From Undaria pinnatifida (taxonomy: Eukaryota > Sar > Phaeophyceae > Laminariales > Alariaceae), in contig JABAKD010000005.1 in the NCBI GenBank assembly GCA_012845835.1, positions 10,062,823-10,126,822 of the forward strand: a DNA stretch of 64,000 nucleotides, given 5' to 3'. A program made the position numbers and the translations under genes. Shown here in pieces: positions 19,501-26,055 of this stretch. Below the pieces are notes generated by a model. It did not search any database, had not been told where the DNA came from, and worked only from the letters and a program-made list of their open reading frames with translations. Every line of letters starts with the position of its first letter. Positions within the stretch are counted from its first letter, which is position 1.

Positions 19501-21448
19501 TAAAATTATTCTAACGACGTTAGCTGTGAGTTCGACGAATTTAGGGTCGGTATTATCGCGAGAGGATCCCAGCTATTTGGTATTTTCTCCCCTCGTCGAC
19601 TCGCATTGAATTGGCTGTACCTGGGTCCCAATGCTTATGCTTGTACCACCGGGTACTATAGTAGCGTGTTTGCGAGATATCGACCTTGGTGGGGTAGGAG
19701 TTGGGTGTACAGGAAAACATGTAATAATAGTATTGAAACCGTCGAAACGCCTCAATCCAAGGGCAACCCAACCCACGGAAAAAAAAACAGGTTGGAAATG
19801 CATTTTCCTACAATTGTTTTTTGTTTGCTGACCTAGCTTTCTCGCGGGTTTTGGTTCGCCTTCGGTTACATATGACATTCGTCGGTTTTAACACTGCTGT
19901 TACAGGTATACCGGTATGTTTTCCCAACCCAACCATAATTTGGAAACCGAACACGCCCCAGTAATTGTGGTCTAAATCGGGTATTAAATGAAGGAGAAAT
20001 TGTTATGTTAGGCGTCCATGTTCTGATTGTTATCCTCCCCTTTCCGTTATCGAGTTAGATAATATTGTGCGGCGTGGCGAACCCTAACTCCTCGCAGGGG
20101 AAAAATCGCAACACGTAGTGTGAATATGATAAGGCACCCACTAGGCAGTTACATAGTAATACCCATTGCTGTCTCTGGAGTGGCCACACCGGAAAACAAA
20201 GTATAACTCATTGGCGCTGTCATCCATAAGCAAGAAAGTAGGCACAAGGTGCCGAAGTCGGTCTTACGAGCGGTTCTTGGAAGGATGCGGTTCACCCTTC
20301 ATGCGACTCGCCGAACACCTCACGGCGGTTCGCGCTTGGTGCAAGCAATGTCTGCCTGGTTGGTGAAAACCCGACGTACTCCGTCCCGGCATAGTAGGGA
20401 TGCGAGGGTCTATGGTCATACGACTACGGCCATGCACAAACTGAGTACATCCCCCCCCCCCCCCCGCAATAGATGCTTCATAAGACCTCACTCGTCGTTT
20501 TTTTTTAATCGCTGTATTATCAGAAGCGGGGCAGTAATGATATTAGAATCTCCTAGCCCCTGTTTTACGAAAGAGGCAGTATTACAAGGAGGCTGCCTAC
20601 CCTTTTTACAAAATCAATTACTATCAGCTTCACCGAGAATGACAGAGAAGGGGGGAGAAGCTGGGAAGACAGCTCAGGCGTCCAAGCACACCCCGGAACT
20701 TTCGGCCCCGGGAGCTCCTACTTTGGCCTTCAGCAGATTCCGTGCTTTGTTTCCATGCAACCCAAGTCGCACAAGAGAGGGATGATCATATCCACCGAAG
20801 CCGAATAGATGATCACTCGCTCCTTTTTCGCGGCGGGTGGCCCCAGCAGCTCTGCGGGAGGTGGAACCACTTGGTTTATCCCACACTACTGAAGAGAAGA
20901 ATGGAATCTAATTATACTGGTGTATATACACACCAGGTATATATTATATTATACTCCGGAGTATTATATACGTGGCGGTCCCAAAAGGGCGAACTCGTGT
21001 GTTTCTTTCCGTTAATGCTACTGTGTCTACTGTGCTACTGTTAGTATTGCTACATTGTTTTCCTAACAGTACGCCGACTGCTGCTACGATACTACTACTG
21101 CTACTGCTCCTCCTCGTCCTCGTCCTCGTCCTCCTCATGCTACTCCTGCTGCTGCTGCTACTGCTGCTGCTACTGCTGCTGCTACTGCTGCTGCAACAGC
21201 TACTACGACCTATACTGACACTAATCGTTCTCCTATTGCTGCAGTTTTTCTCGAGATACTCGGGGTGGGGGCCAGGACAACTCGAGGCGGAGGTGCTGGC
21301 GGGGAACTGGGTGCTAGCGGCGTGCGACTTGGATAGCGTGTTGAGGTGCCACAACCACCCAGACCAGCCGGGACATTTTTGGAACGAAATAATGTCGCGA
21401 TTGCGTCGCCATGAGCAACGCCAGGAGGAAGCGGAGGAAGGTTTATAG
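7433..21448 (+). CDS. plastid-targeted UPF0301/DUF179 (AlgH/YqgE-like) protein, six exons
   Basis: The model joins 7433-7594, 9119-9480, 10964-11183, 15551-15646, 18525-18608 and 21245-21448, giving about 375 residues. Every intron is GT...AG and the phases agree across all five junctions (0, 2, 0, 0, 0). The mature part has the plant/algal order: a DFRARL segment, WAHP, then the family core GCLIVAN, VILVIQHDQDGTVGLILNRP, LYMGG, LHG-like LMHG, GLRLGG, GKADPEEFK and YSGWGPGQLEAEV. The N-terminus is a signal peptide plus Ser/Thr-rich transit segment, so the protein should act in the plastid stroma. The family's structure is known in bacteria (YqgE, HI0304), but its biochemical role is not settled; the name AlgH comes from Pseudomonas alginate genetics and should not be over-read. 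The total length of 14 kb is almost all repeat-filled intron. Confidence 0.88.
7903..8115 (+). repeat. GATC-rich dispersed repeat, copy 1
   Basis: This contains GATCTGTGCAGTACAGATCC, a CAACCCAGGAAACATGTGCTAG-like stretch, GATCGTGCGG, CTCTCACCTGGCAACAT and AGACCAGGGATCTGTC. The same order recurs at 17190-17420 and 25690-26050, with a related end at 26860-26960. It lies in intron 1. Confidence 0.65.
8180..8277 (+). repeat. short poly(A)-tailed retroposon-like repeat, copy 1
   Basis: TGTGGTGAGCTTGAGCTTTT, then CCCCATCCGCCGG, ending in a run of A. Related copies lie at 12311-12395, 14514-14603 and, on the minus strand, 56807-56872. The A-rich end at the same point in each suggests retroposition of a short RNA. 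Confidence 0.55.
8366..8720. repeat. degenerate ~9-bp array (CTGAACGTA-type)
   Basis: Dozens of imperfect units such as CTGAACGTA, CTGAACGCG and CTGGACATA fill this part of intron 1. Open frames on both strands here (tripeptide-like repeats) are a by-product of the 9-bp period, not genes. Confidence 0.75.
9119..9480 (+). CDS. exon 2: transit region and DFRARL segment
   Basis: The acceptor AACAGCAG at 9111-9118 keeps phase 0 with exon 1; an alternative AG three bases upstream would add one codon. The exon encodes a Ser/Thr/Arg stretch, an acidic Gly/Glu/Asp linker, then MELRDFRARLMSKG at 9341 onward, a segment that precedes the DUF179 core in plant plastid homologues. It ends AGCAAGGAGAG before donor GTGGGA (phase 2). 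Phase 2 is completed exactly by the first G of exon 3. The 5' boundary is the least certain part of the gene model. Confidence 0.7.
9500..10300. repeat. G/T-rich triplet-like tract in intron 2
   Basis: The + strand is dominated by GGTGGTGTTGGTG-type units for about 800 bp. The complementary strand therefore shows a 246-codon His/Thr/Pro frame, which I regard as an artefact of composition. Confidence 0.8.
10430..10960. repeat. ~10-bp TTACCGAACC array adjoining exon 3
   Basis: Imperfect units of about 10-11 bp (TTACCGAACC, TTGCCGAACT, TTACCGAATA) fill the end of intron 2 up to the exon 3 acceptor. A damaged copy of the start of exon 3 lies within the array at 10759-10815. Confidence 0.8.
10759..10815 (+). 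pseudogene. partial duplicate of the 5' part of exon 3
   Basis: GATGGGCCCACCCC, TGGTTTAGCCGAGG, CTCGAATGTC and GATCGCAAAC match the first ~55 bases of the real exon 3 (10964 onward) at roughly 85 percent by eye. The upstream TTACCGAAT...CCGAACG flank also matches. The copy soon hits a stop and has no usable continuation. Confidence 0.75.
10964..11183 (+). CDS. exon 3: DUF179 core, first half
   Basis: The acceptor AAATTCAG is followed by GTGGGCCCAC. Encoded motifs are WAHPL, RPELGCLIVANENLF, YRAVILVIQHDQDGTVGLIL and NRPTTFAMGDLC, the most conserved block of the family. It ends GGACAAC before GTGAGC (phase 0). Partial damaged copies of this exon lie on both sides, at 10759-10815 and 11378-11460. 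Confidence 0.9.
11250..11380. repeat. CCCA/CCAT minisatellite
   Basis: Repeated ACCCACCC and ATCCACCCATTCACCT units lie between exon 3 and its 3' partial copy. They give a meaningless Pro/Thr/His frame. Confidence 0.9.
11378..11460 (+). pseudogene. partial duplicate of the 3' part of exon 3 with dead donor
   Basis: GAGGGATCTCTACAAGGGG, AGCTTGCAGCGTATCCC and AGGCATGAAAG align with the end of exon 3 (about 11115-11183) and on into its donor region. The donor GTGAGC of the real exon is TTGAGC here, so this copy should not be spliced. CCCA-type minisatellite separates it from the real exon. Confidence 0.8.
11655..11845. repeat. dispersed repeat, also at 62030-62200
   Basis: GGCGGG, GCTGATTTGGCT, TTCACTCGCC, GGCAAGTCGG, CCAACCGACTTG and TTTTTAGTCGCGAAACCCTGC occur in the same order near 62030-62200. 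One end, read on the minus strand, begins CAGGGTTTC, reminiscent of hAT-type termini. No matching opposite end was found. Confidence 0.45.
12311..12395 (+). repeat. short poly(A)-tailed retroposon-like repeat, copy 2
   Basis: ACACGACGCGTATGAAAATA, CGTGGAAGTGTGGTGAGC, then CCCCATCCGCCGGAGGATGA and an A-run. It is the closest relative of the copy at 14514-14603. Confidence 0.65.
12788..13036 (-). mobile_element. LINE A, 5'-truncated 3' end with poly(C) tail
   Basis: On the minus strand this encodes the end of the LINE A protein (KQDGDRVSKRFLC, then RNRNGAPSRKGCVVSGQTTK and ASNK with stop). It continues through GTAACACG into a run of 20 C (20 G on the + strand at 12788-12807). It matches the 3' end of the long copy at 31620-31735. 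It lies in intron 3. Confidence 0.8.
13076..13329 (+). mobile_element. 4-bp-TSD MITE, copy 1
   Basis: The left end is GACTGATTCTACGATAGCCC; the right end, read inverted, is GAGTCTTACTACGGTAGCC. CGTA flanks both sides (13072-13075 and 13330-13333). The interior is non-coding and shared with the other copies: GGCTGCTCGACAC, CTATCGATCGATGACGTCGG, GGAGCTGGTTTTGAAAC. Confidence 0.85.
13640..13735 (+). repeat. dispersed repeat shared with 24975-25055
   Basis: ATGTCGCGCCGTACTAAAA and TTAAGAGCGCCTGCTTCGGG match ATGTCGCGCCGTGCTCAAAA and TAAAGAGCGCCTGTTTCGGC near 24980-25045. Function and ends are unknown. Confidence 0.5.
14023..14203 (+). mobile_element. CAGCAGTAGTGG inverted-repeat element, copy 2
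   Basis: It begins CAGCAGTACTGATCTCTCC and ends GGCACTATAGAGGGATCCCT. The interior has GGCACTACGCCGCAT and CAGGCACTATAGCGGGCAAC. It has the same layout as the better preserved copy at 16564-16803. Confidence 0.6.
14514..14603 (+). repeat. short poly(A)-tailed retroposon-like repeat, copy 3
   Basis: ACACACGACGTGTATGAAAA, GTGTGGTGAGCTTAAGC, CCCCATCCGCCTGAGGAT, then an A/G-rich tail. Confidence 0.65.
14695..15540. repeat. TTATCG-type satellite, about five monomers, ending at the exon 4 acceptor
   Basis: Monomers of about 150-200 bp share GTTATCGTTATCG blocks, CTTATCGTACCGA, TTGTCGTTTCGATATCCAAC, CTACTACCCACCCTACT and TGTTTCTGTTCGATAACGAT. The last monomer's CAACACTACTACCCGACCTA runs directly into the polypyrimidine tract and AG of exon 4. 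The array therefore appears to contain copies of this gene's own intron end. Confidence 0.75.
15551..15646 (+). CDS. exon 4: LYMGG/LMHG segment
   Basis: The exon has 32 codons. The acceptor CCCCTCTCAG at 15541-15550 sits at the edge of a TTATCG-type satellite. It encodes ILYMGGYVAG, the counterpart of the family's GGPV loop, then VVNLMHG and DDVPGMEV-like sequence. The donor is GTATGA at 15647, and both ends are phase 0. Confidence 0.88.
15665..16065. repeat. GATTGGTG-rich simple repeat and GACCGGTCGG cluster
   Basis: GGTGATTGGTGATTGG-type units run from 15665 to 15960. A short GACCGGTCGGTCGGTCGACC cluster, containing palindromic GACCGGTC and GGTCGACC units, follows at 16018-16055. Long Pro/Thr/His frames on the minus strand are composition artefacts. 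Confidence 0.85.
16564..16803. mobile_element. CAGCAGTAGTGG inverted-repeat element, best copy
   Basis: The left end is CAGCAGTAGTGGTCCCTCGA; the right end is its reverse complement with a few changes, ending CCACTACTGCTG. The interior repeats TATAGTGCC units. No coding sequence is present. Target duplication is unclear. It stops eight bases before the hAT-type MITE's left target duplication. Confidence 0.75.
16819..17075. mobile_element. hAT-type MITE with perfect 8-bp target duplication
   Basis: The left end is CAGGGCTCTTCACGGGTC; the right end inverted is CAAGGCTTTTGACGGGTC. ATTTTAAC occurs immediately outside both ends (16811-16818 and 17076-17083). An 8-bp duplication and CAGGG-like termini are hAT hallmarks. 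The interior is tandem GACCCGACCC and TATATATGGAAGC units with no transposase. Confidence 0.85.
17190..17420 (+). repeat. GATC-rich dispersed repeat, copy 2
   Basis: Shares GTGCGGGATCTGCGTAGTAC, CACGCTAGATCGTGCGG and CGCCCGGCAGCATGATCTAG with the copies in intron 1 and at 25.7 kb. Confidence 0.6.
17745..17845. repeat. (TTG)n and (ATG)n microsatellites
   Basis: TTGTTG repeats at about 17746-17766 and ATGATG repeats at about 17820-17842, in intron 4. The surrounding part of intron 4 holds no recognised gene. Confidence 0.85.
18525..18608 (+). CDS. exon 5: GLRLGG / GKADPEEFK segment
   Basis: The exon has 28 codons and follows acceptor TAATATTGCAG. VVKGLRLGGLKEALALVAEG and KADPEEFK match the family helix and the stretch preceding the GYSGW motif. 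The donor is GTGAGC at 18609, and both ends are phase 0. Confidence 0.9.
19131..19332. mobile_element. hAT-type MITE, second and older copy
   Basis: The left end CAGGGCTTTTTACGGGTC and the inverted right end AAGCGCTTTTCACGGGTC match the 16.8-kb copy, as does the interior CCTCCTG...GACCCGACC pattern. No clear 8-bp duplication remains, so this copy is likely older. Confidence 0.7.
19690..19785 (+). repeat. dispersed repeat shared with 38705-38785
   Basis: GGAGTTGGGTGT, AACATGTAATAATAGTATTG, AAACCGTCGAA and CAACCCAACCCAC match GGGTTGGGTGGGAACACATT, AATTATAGTATTGAAACCGG and CACCAACCCAACCCACC at 38.7 kb. The ends are inverted relative to each other (GGGTTGGGT and ACCCAACCC), suggesting a small MITE. 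Confidence 0.5.
20040..20455 (-). repeat. family 2 dispersed repeat, inverted copy in intron 5
   Basis: This is the reverse complement of the copy at 23489-23880. Shared blocks include GTCGGGTTTTCACCAACCAG, GGTGTTCGGCGAGTCGCATG, CTTGCTTATGGATGACAGCG and GTGTGGCCACTCCAGAGACA. It provides an uninterrupted version of the sites where MITEs sit in the 22-23-kb copy. Confidence 0.8.
21080..21215. repeat. (CTG/CTA/CTC)n tract upstream of exon 6
   Basis: Pyrimidine-rich triplet repeats lie 30-165 bp before the exon 6 acceptor and could act as part of its polypyrimidine region. The in-frame poly-leucine reading is not considered coding. Confidence 0.8.
21245..21448 (+). CDS. exon 6: GWGPGQLEAEV segment and C-terminus
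   Basis: The exon has 67 codons and a TAG stop. It follows acceptor ATTGCTGCAG, which lies just after a CTG/CTA-rich polypyrimidine region. RYSGWGPGQLEAEVLAGNW and VLAACDLDSVL are diagnostic of DUF179, followed by a FWNEIMSRL helix. The last ~22 codons are Glu/Arg/Gln-rich and belong to a tandemly repeated DNA unit that continues downstream. An upstream in-frame leucine run (21030-21200) reads through the CTG repeat and is not part of the protein in this model. Confidence 0.9.
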   Translation, partial: FFSRYSGWGPGQLEAEVLAGNWVLAACDLDSVLRCHNHPDQPGHFWNEIMSRLRRHEQRQEEAEEGL

Positions 21449-21790
21449 ATGTATGAGAAGGCGTAGTTGGGAGGGGGGGCGGACGAAATATTGTCACGAT
21501 TGCACCCCCCATAAACAACGCCAGGAGGAAGCCGAGGAAGATTTACAGCTTTAAGAGGAGTCCGGGGGGGGGGGGGGGCTACGAAGTTATGTCGCGATTG
21601 CGTCGCCATAAGCAACGCCAAGAGGAAACGGAGGATCGTTTATGGTAAACAGGGGACCATAGCTTTGTGACGACGCGAAGTGGGGGGAGGATACGATACT
21701 ATGTCGCGATTGCGTCGCCATAAGCAAGGCCAGGAGGAAACGGAGGACGGTTTGTGGCTTTTTGACGAGGCGAAGTGTGTGGGGGGTGTA
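21380..21790 (+). repeat. ~100-bp tandem repeat that includes the 3' end of the DUF179 coding region
   Basis: Four units share ATGTCGCGATTGCGTCGCCA and AGCAACGCCAGGAGGAA then GCGGAGGA. Unit 1 is the real end of exon 6 (stop at 21446-21448). Units 2-4 start near 21483, 21584 and 21696 and lie beyond the stop. G-runs separate the units. The last unit abuts a family 2 repeat. Confidence 0.85.
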
Positions 21791-21885
21791 CTCAGTTTGT
21801 GCATGGCCGTAGTCGTAAGATCATAGACCCTCGCATCCCTACTATGCCGGGACGGAGCTCGTCGGGTTTTCACCAGCCAGGAATT
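21779..21885 (+). repeat. family 2 repeat, left part only
   Basis: TGTACTCAGTTTGTGCATGG through GTCGGGTTTTCACCAGCCAG, then interrupted by a LINE A 3' fragment. Confidence 0.75.
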
Positions 21886-21978
21886 GGGGGGGGAGGGGGG
21901 GGGGGCGTACTCATTTGCTGCTTGCCTTGGTCATTTAACCATTGCCCACGGGTCCCTTTCGAGACGGGGGAGGAGGGG
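21886..21978 (-). mobile_element. LINE A, very short 3' end with C-tail
   Basis: The minus strand reads GTCTCGAAAGGGACCCGTGG, GGCAATGGTTAAATGACC, AAGGCAAGCAGCAAATGAGT, then a C-run (G-run at 21886-21905 on the + strand, broken once). It sits inside a family 2 repeat at a place where other family 2 copies have no G or C run, so the run came with the LINE. Confidence 0.75.
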
Positions 21979-22393
21979 CAAATAAGGTAGCAGTAATAGT
22001 TTTTCTCTGCTTTTCTCTCTCTCTGCCGATACGGCGGTGATATCGCTGGTGCCCGATAAATATGCCACCGCCCGCGTGCTTTGCATCGAGCGCATCCCTA
22101 TCTCCTGAGAAACCCTCAAGTGTTGGAGAGGGGGGCGAGTGGGCGGTATTCATTTCATGCAGAGCCGTATGAATAGTCGTATTTGACCATAGACCCTCGC
22201 ATCCCTACAATGTCGCCCCGAGGGACGTGGGCTTTTCACCTACGAGGCAGACGTCGCGTGCAACAAGCGCGAAACTCCGTGAGGTTTTCGGCGAGTCAAA
22301 TCGAGGGTGAGCTGCATCGTACCGCGAATCGTTTCTGAGGCGGACGTCGGCACGTTGTGCTTACTCTCTTGCATATCGACGACAGCTTCCAAT

Positions 22394-22924
22394 GACTGAT
22401 TCTACGATAGCCCCCCCCCAAAAAACCAGCGATTTTCTTTAACGACTGATTCTTACTACGATAGCCCCCCCCCAAAACCGGCGGTTTTCTTTAACGAACG
22501 TTTCATCATCATCAATCATCATGGCTGCTCGACACGAGGAAGGATGCTATGAAAAGAGTATCTGCATACATGATCTTGTTTGCGGAGGACTATCGAACGA
22601 TGACGTCTGGGTGGTAAGGGACACCGTATTTCAGAAGATACGGCCAGGCGCTGGTTTCAAAACCGGCGATTTCGTTAAAGAAAAGTTGGGGGGGCTACCG
22701 TAGAACCACACTAACGAACGCTTCAGGGCTGCTCGACACAAGGAAGGAGGATACTATTGAAAGAAAAGTATCCATATGTTTTTTTTGTGTGCAAAGACCT
22801 ATCGATCGATGACGTCGGGGTATTGAGGGACACCGTATTTCAGAAGACACGGCCGGGAGGAGTTGGTTTCAAAACCGGCGATTTCGTTAAAGAGAAGTTG
22901 GGAGGGCTTACCGTAGAACGATTC
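22394..22924 (+). mobile_element. 4-bp-TSD MITE, composite (tandem) copy 2
   Basis: It starts GACTGATTCTACGATAGCCC. A second left end begins at 22444, and two consecutive interiors follow. The far right end is CTTACCGTAGAACGATTC. CAAT flanks the whole unit (22390-22393 and 22925-22928), so the tandem arrangement either inserted as one piece or formed after insertion. Confidence 0.8.
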
Positions 22925-22976
22925 CAATTAGTTTATTTATTTTGTGGTGTAGTCACTTCCATATACATCAATGGGG

Positions 22977-23226
22977 GACTGATTCTACGATAGCCCCCCC
23001 CCCTAAACCAACGATTTTGTTCAACGAACGTTTCTTGGCTGCTCGTCACGAGGAATGATGCTATGAAACGAAACGTCTTCGTATATTTTCTTGTTTGCAA
23101 AGGACCATCGAACGATGACGCCGGGGCAGCAAGGGGCACCGCATTTCAGGAGATATGGCCGGCAGCTGGTTTCAAAACCGGCGATTTCGTTAAAGGAAAG
23201 TAGGGGGGGCTACCGTAGAACCACTC
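22977..23226 (+). mobile_element. 4-bp-TSD MITE, copy 3 (complete)
   Basis: Ends GACTGATTCTACGATAGCCC and GGCTACCGTAGAACCACTC, flanked by GGGG on both sides (22973-22976 and 23227-23230). The empty site is visible in family 2 at about 23775 (GCAATGGGCAT). It is 250 bp long and non-coding. Confidence 0.85.
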
Positions 23227-23334
23227 GGGGCAGCATATCATGTAACTTGCTCGTGGCTGCCTCACCATATATCTGGTACACATTACGAGATGTATATCCC
23301 CTTGCACGGAGGTAAGGTTCTCCACTCAATAGGG

Positions 23335-23455
23335 ACACCATGGAACTGCCTCGTGGGTGCCTTGCCATCATTCACACTACGTGATATCACCCCCCTTGCG
23401 CGGAGACAGGGTTCTCCACTCCGCACAATACGATCTACGGTAGCTCGGCGGGTTT
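23335..23455 (+). repeat. family 2 repeat, right part only
   Basis: TGCCTCGTGGGTGCCTTGCC, ATTCACACTACGTGAT and CCACTCCGCACAATACGATC repeat the end of the family 2 unit. Confidence 0.65.
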
Positions 23456-23488
23456 TCAATGACCAAGCAGGCATGAGAGGGGGAGGGG

Positions 23489-23882
23489 GGTGTACTCAGT
23501 TTGTGGATGGCCGTAGTCGTATGAGCATAAACCCTCGTATCCCTACCATCCCGGGACGGAGTACGTCGGGTTTTCACCAACCAGGCAGACATTGCTTGCG
23601 CCAAGCGCGAAGCGCCGTGAGGTGTTCGGCGAGTCGCATGAAGGGTGAACTGCATCCTTCCAAGAACCGCTCAAAAGACGGACTTCGGCACCTTGTGCCT
23701 ACCTTCTTGCTTATGGATGACAGCGCCAATGAGCTACCTTGGTTTCTGGTGTGGCCACTCCAGAGACAGCAATGGGCATATTTTTTACTATACTTCGAAG
23801 TATGTAACTGCCTCGTGGGTGCCTTGCCATCATTCACACTACGTGATGCGATAAGATATGATCTAACTCGATAGTCATCATA
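23489..23882 (+). repeat. family 2 repeat, uninterrupted copy
   Basis: It runs from TGTACTCAGTTTGTGGATGG to GATCTAACTCGATAG. It is in inverted orientation to the copy at 20040-20455, so the pair encloses exon 6 and the MITE cluster. Confidence 0.8.
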
Positions 23883-24160
23883 GACTGATTGTACGATAGC
23901 CCCCCCCCAAAAAAAATCCAGCGATTTTCTTTAACGGACGTTTCATGGCTGCTCGACACAAGGAAGGATGATACTATTGAAAGAAAAAAAAAGTCCATAC
24001 ATTTTCTTGTGAGCAAAGGTCTATCGATGGATCTGGCGTCGGGGAGGGTGTCGAGGGACACCGTCTTTCAGAGGAGATACGACCGGGAGCTGGTTTCGAA
24101 ACCCCGGCGATTTCGTCAAAGAAAGGTTGGGAAGGCTACCTCGTAGACGTAGAACGACTC
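23883..24160 (+). mobile_element. 4-bp-TSD MITE, copy 4
   Basis: It starts GACTGATTGTACGATAGCCC and ends GTAGAACGACTC. The flanks are CATA and CATG, a near-match target duplication. The interior contains the family blocks GGCTGCTCGACACAAGGAAG and TCGAGGGACACCG. Confidence 0.75.
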
Positions 24161-25690
24161 CATGGTGACCGCCAAAATGGGAGGGGGCGGGGGGGGGAGG
24201 TAACTACTAAGGGACGCGGAGGGTGCAATAGGAGTGGCACTTTTTTTTGGCCATATACATTTTTTTTTGTGTATTATTCCTTAACCCGAAAATCGCCGGT
24301 CGGTGGAAGTTTAATCAATTTTTTTTTTTTTTTTTTTCCAAATTGAGCATTTTTTTGAACATGTTACGAGCCCATGCGGGTTTGGTCGTCGTCCGTTTTT
24401 TTTTTTTTTCGCGCTTTTTCGGTTTGCTAAGCGCAGAGCCCCGGGTAATATTTTTTGGTGGGGTCATACAGCTCAAGTGAAGAAGAAGAAGAAGAAGAAG
24501 AAGAAGAGGTCCCAGAAATATTTGGCGCGCCTTTGCCCTGGGACGTGCCTTGGGGAGGGCGGGGGGGTGTGGGGTAGGATTGCCGGCGCTCGTTTTGACA
24601 CTACGGTAGGATAGCAGTGTCAAGAGATCCCGGTTCATGGGGGGCGAGGGGCGTGGGGTTAGGGGAAGCGGGGGGGGGAGACTGCAGATCGTTCGCTCGG
24701 ACCATCACACGACGTGCATTGGCAAGGTTGTTGGTGCGCTCGAAGGTTGTTTTCTCGTTCGTATGGCGTTTTTTTCTGTGTTCTTACATTTTGTTTTTGC
24801 GCTTGGCCAGCCGCAAGTCAAGTGTGTAGTTAGTTTTACGCACGTTATATTAATATCAGTATTAGTAGAAATACTTTGCTGGAGTTGTTTCGATGCAGTA
24901 TGGTGGATATACCCCGATTTAAAACCACCCAAGATAATAAGAAGAGTTTTCGGGATTCGAGAAGAGCGGTGAAGTCGGCATGTCGCGCCGTGCTCAAAAC
25001 CACGTATTGCCCACTACAGTTATAAAGAGCGCCTGTTTCGGCTTGCTGCGGAATGCTCTAGTACCAGGATACCCACCGTTACCTCTTGGCCACTTTAAAG
25101 GTGAATCGTATCGAAAAAGCATGATGACGGCTGCAGCATCGGCCACACGAAGCACCCCAAGGAACCACGTCGAGTACTGGTACGCGTTGCACGTACGCTC
25201 GCGTTCGCCAAACAATCCACGCGCCGATTCGCAGCATTTTTTTTTTCCGTTCAACCCAGAATTTTTATAGTAGCCGCCGGTGGTAAGTAAAAATGCCTTC
25301 ATACGTACTGGAAACCAGCAGTTTGTTTTTTTGACATTTGTTTTTGCCGCGGCAGGGAATGAGATTGTTTCATTCCCCTCCCTTATAGCGCCTTTCAAGA
25401 TTTTCGGTTGGCCCTTTTCGTGCGCACGGGCACCGTTCTCGCTTTTTTTTTGTTCCAACTTTTTCGTGAGAACGGGCGCCGTTCTCAGGTTTTCTTCGTA
25501 GCCGCACGTTGTTTTTAGCCGTATGTCAGTTGCACTAGGGGACGTGTCCGAAGTCTAATGGAATGGAGAGATTCGAGACTCACACGCAGCATCATGAGAC
25601 TCGTGGTACCTCGGGCTTTTGCGCGCTCGTCCTGTGCGATATATGGCTGCTGAATTACTCTCAAAATCGCTGCTGAATTACTCTCAAAAT
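24161..25690. other. no recognised gene
   Basis: Homopolymer-rich sequence, a (GAA)n microsatellite at 24479-24506, the repeat shared with 13.65 kb at about 24975-25055, and short open frames without domains. Confidence 0.6.
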
Positions 25691-26050
25691 CGGACAGATG
25701 ATCACGATCTAGATCACCTCCTACGATAGATCATATTATAGCTATCATTACGATGGCACTTGTATGCTGTGCGGGATCTGTGGCGTACATATCAAACCCC
25801 CGGAGATAAATATGTTCCAGCCCACGCAGATCCGATCGTACGGGACTCTCACACCCGGCAGCTTGAGCTAATAATACACCATACAGATATTTCCCTGAAA
25901 GATATCGAGATCGTCATGTGGGGATCGATGGGTTAGCCCGTCCGTCGCGTGTGGAATATCTAAAACATCGGACAGATAGATCATGATCTGGATATTAATC
26001 TAGACACATCTGTCGGAGTGTTGGTATTTCATGCCGCAGGATCTAGATGT
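25690..26050 (+). repeat. GATC-rich dispersed repeat, copy 3
   Basis: GTGCGGGATCTGTGGCGTAC, GATCCGATCGTACGG and CTCTCACACCCGGCAGC match the copies at 7.9 and 17.2 kb. A related end (GGTAGATCATGCGGATCC, CTCTCACGCTGGTAACATGA) lies beyond the minisatellite at 26890-26960. Confidence 0.6.
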
Positions 26051-26055
26051 AGTAA

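Larger units (their letters stand above)
22138..23300 (+). repeat. family 2 repeat carrying two MITE insertions
   Basis: Outer blocks (22138-22390, 22929-22972 and 23231-23300) rejoin into the same order as the uninterrupted copies at 23489-23880 and 20040-20455. The interruptions are the MITE composite at 22394-22924 and the MITE at 22977-23226. Confidence 0.75.

Noticed and set aside
20972-21244. Poly-leucine extension upstream of exon 6
   Set aside because: It is the CTG/CTA tract read in frame. The family domain begins at FFSRYSGW, right after a good acceptor, and exon 5 joins there in phase.
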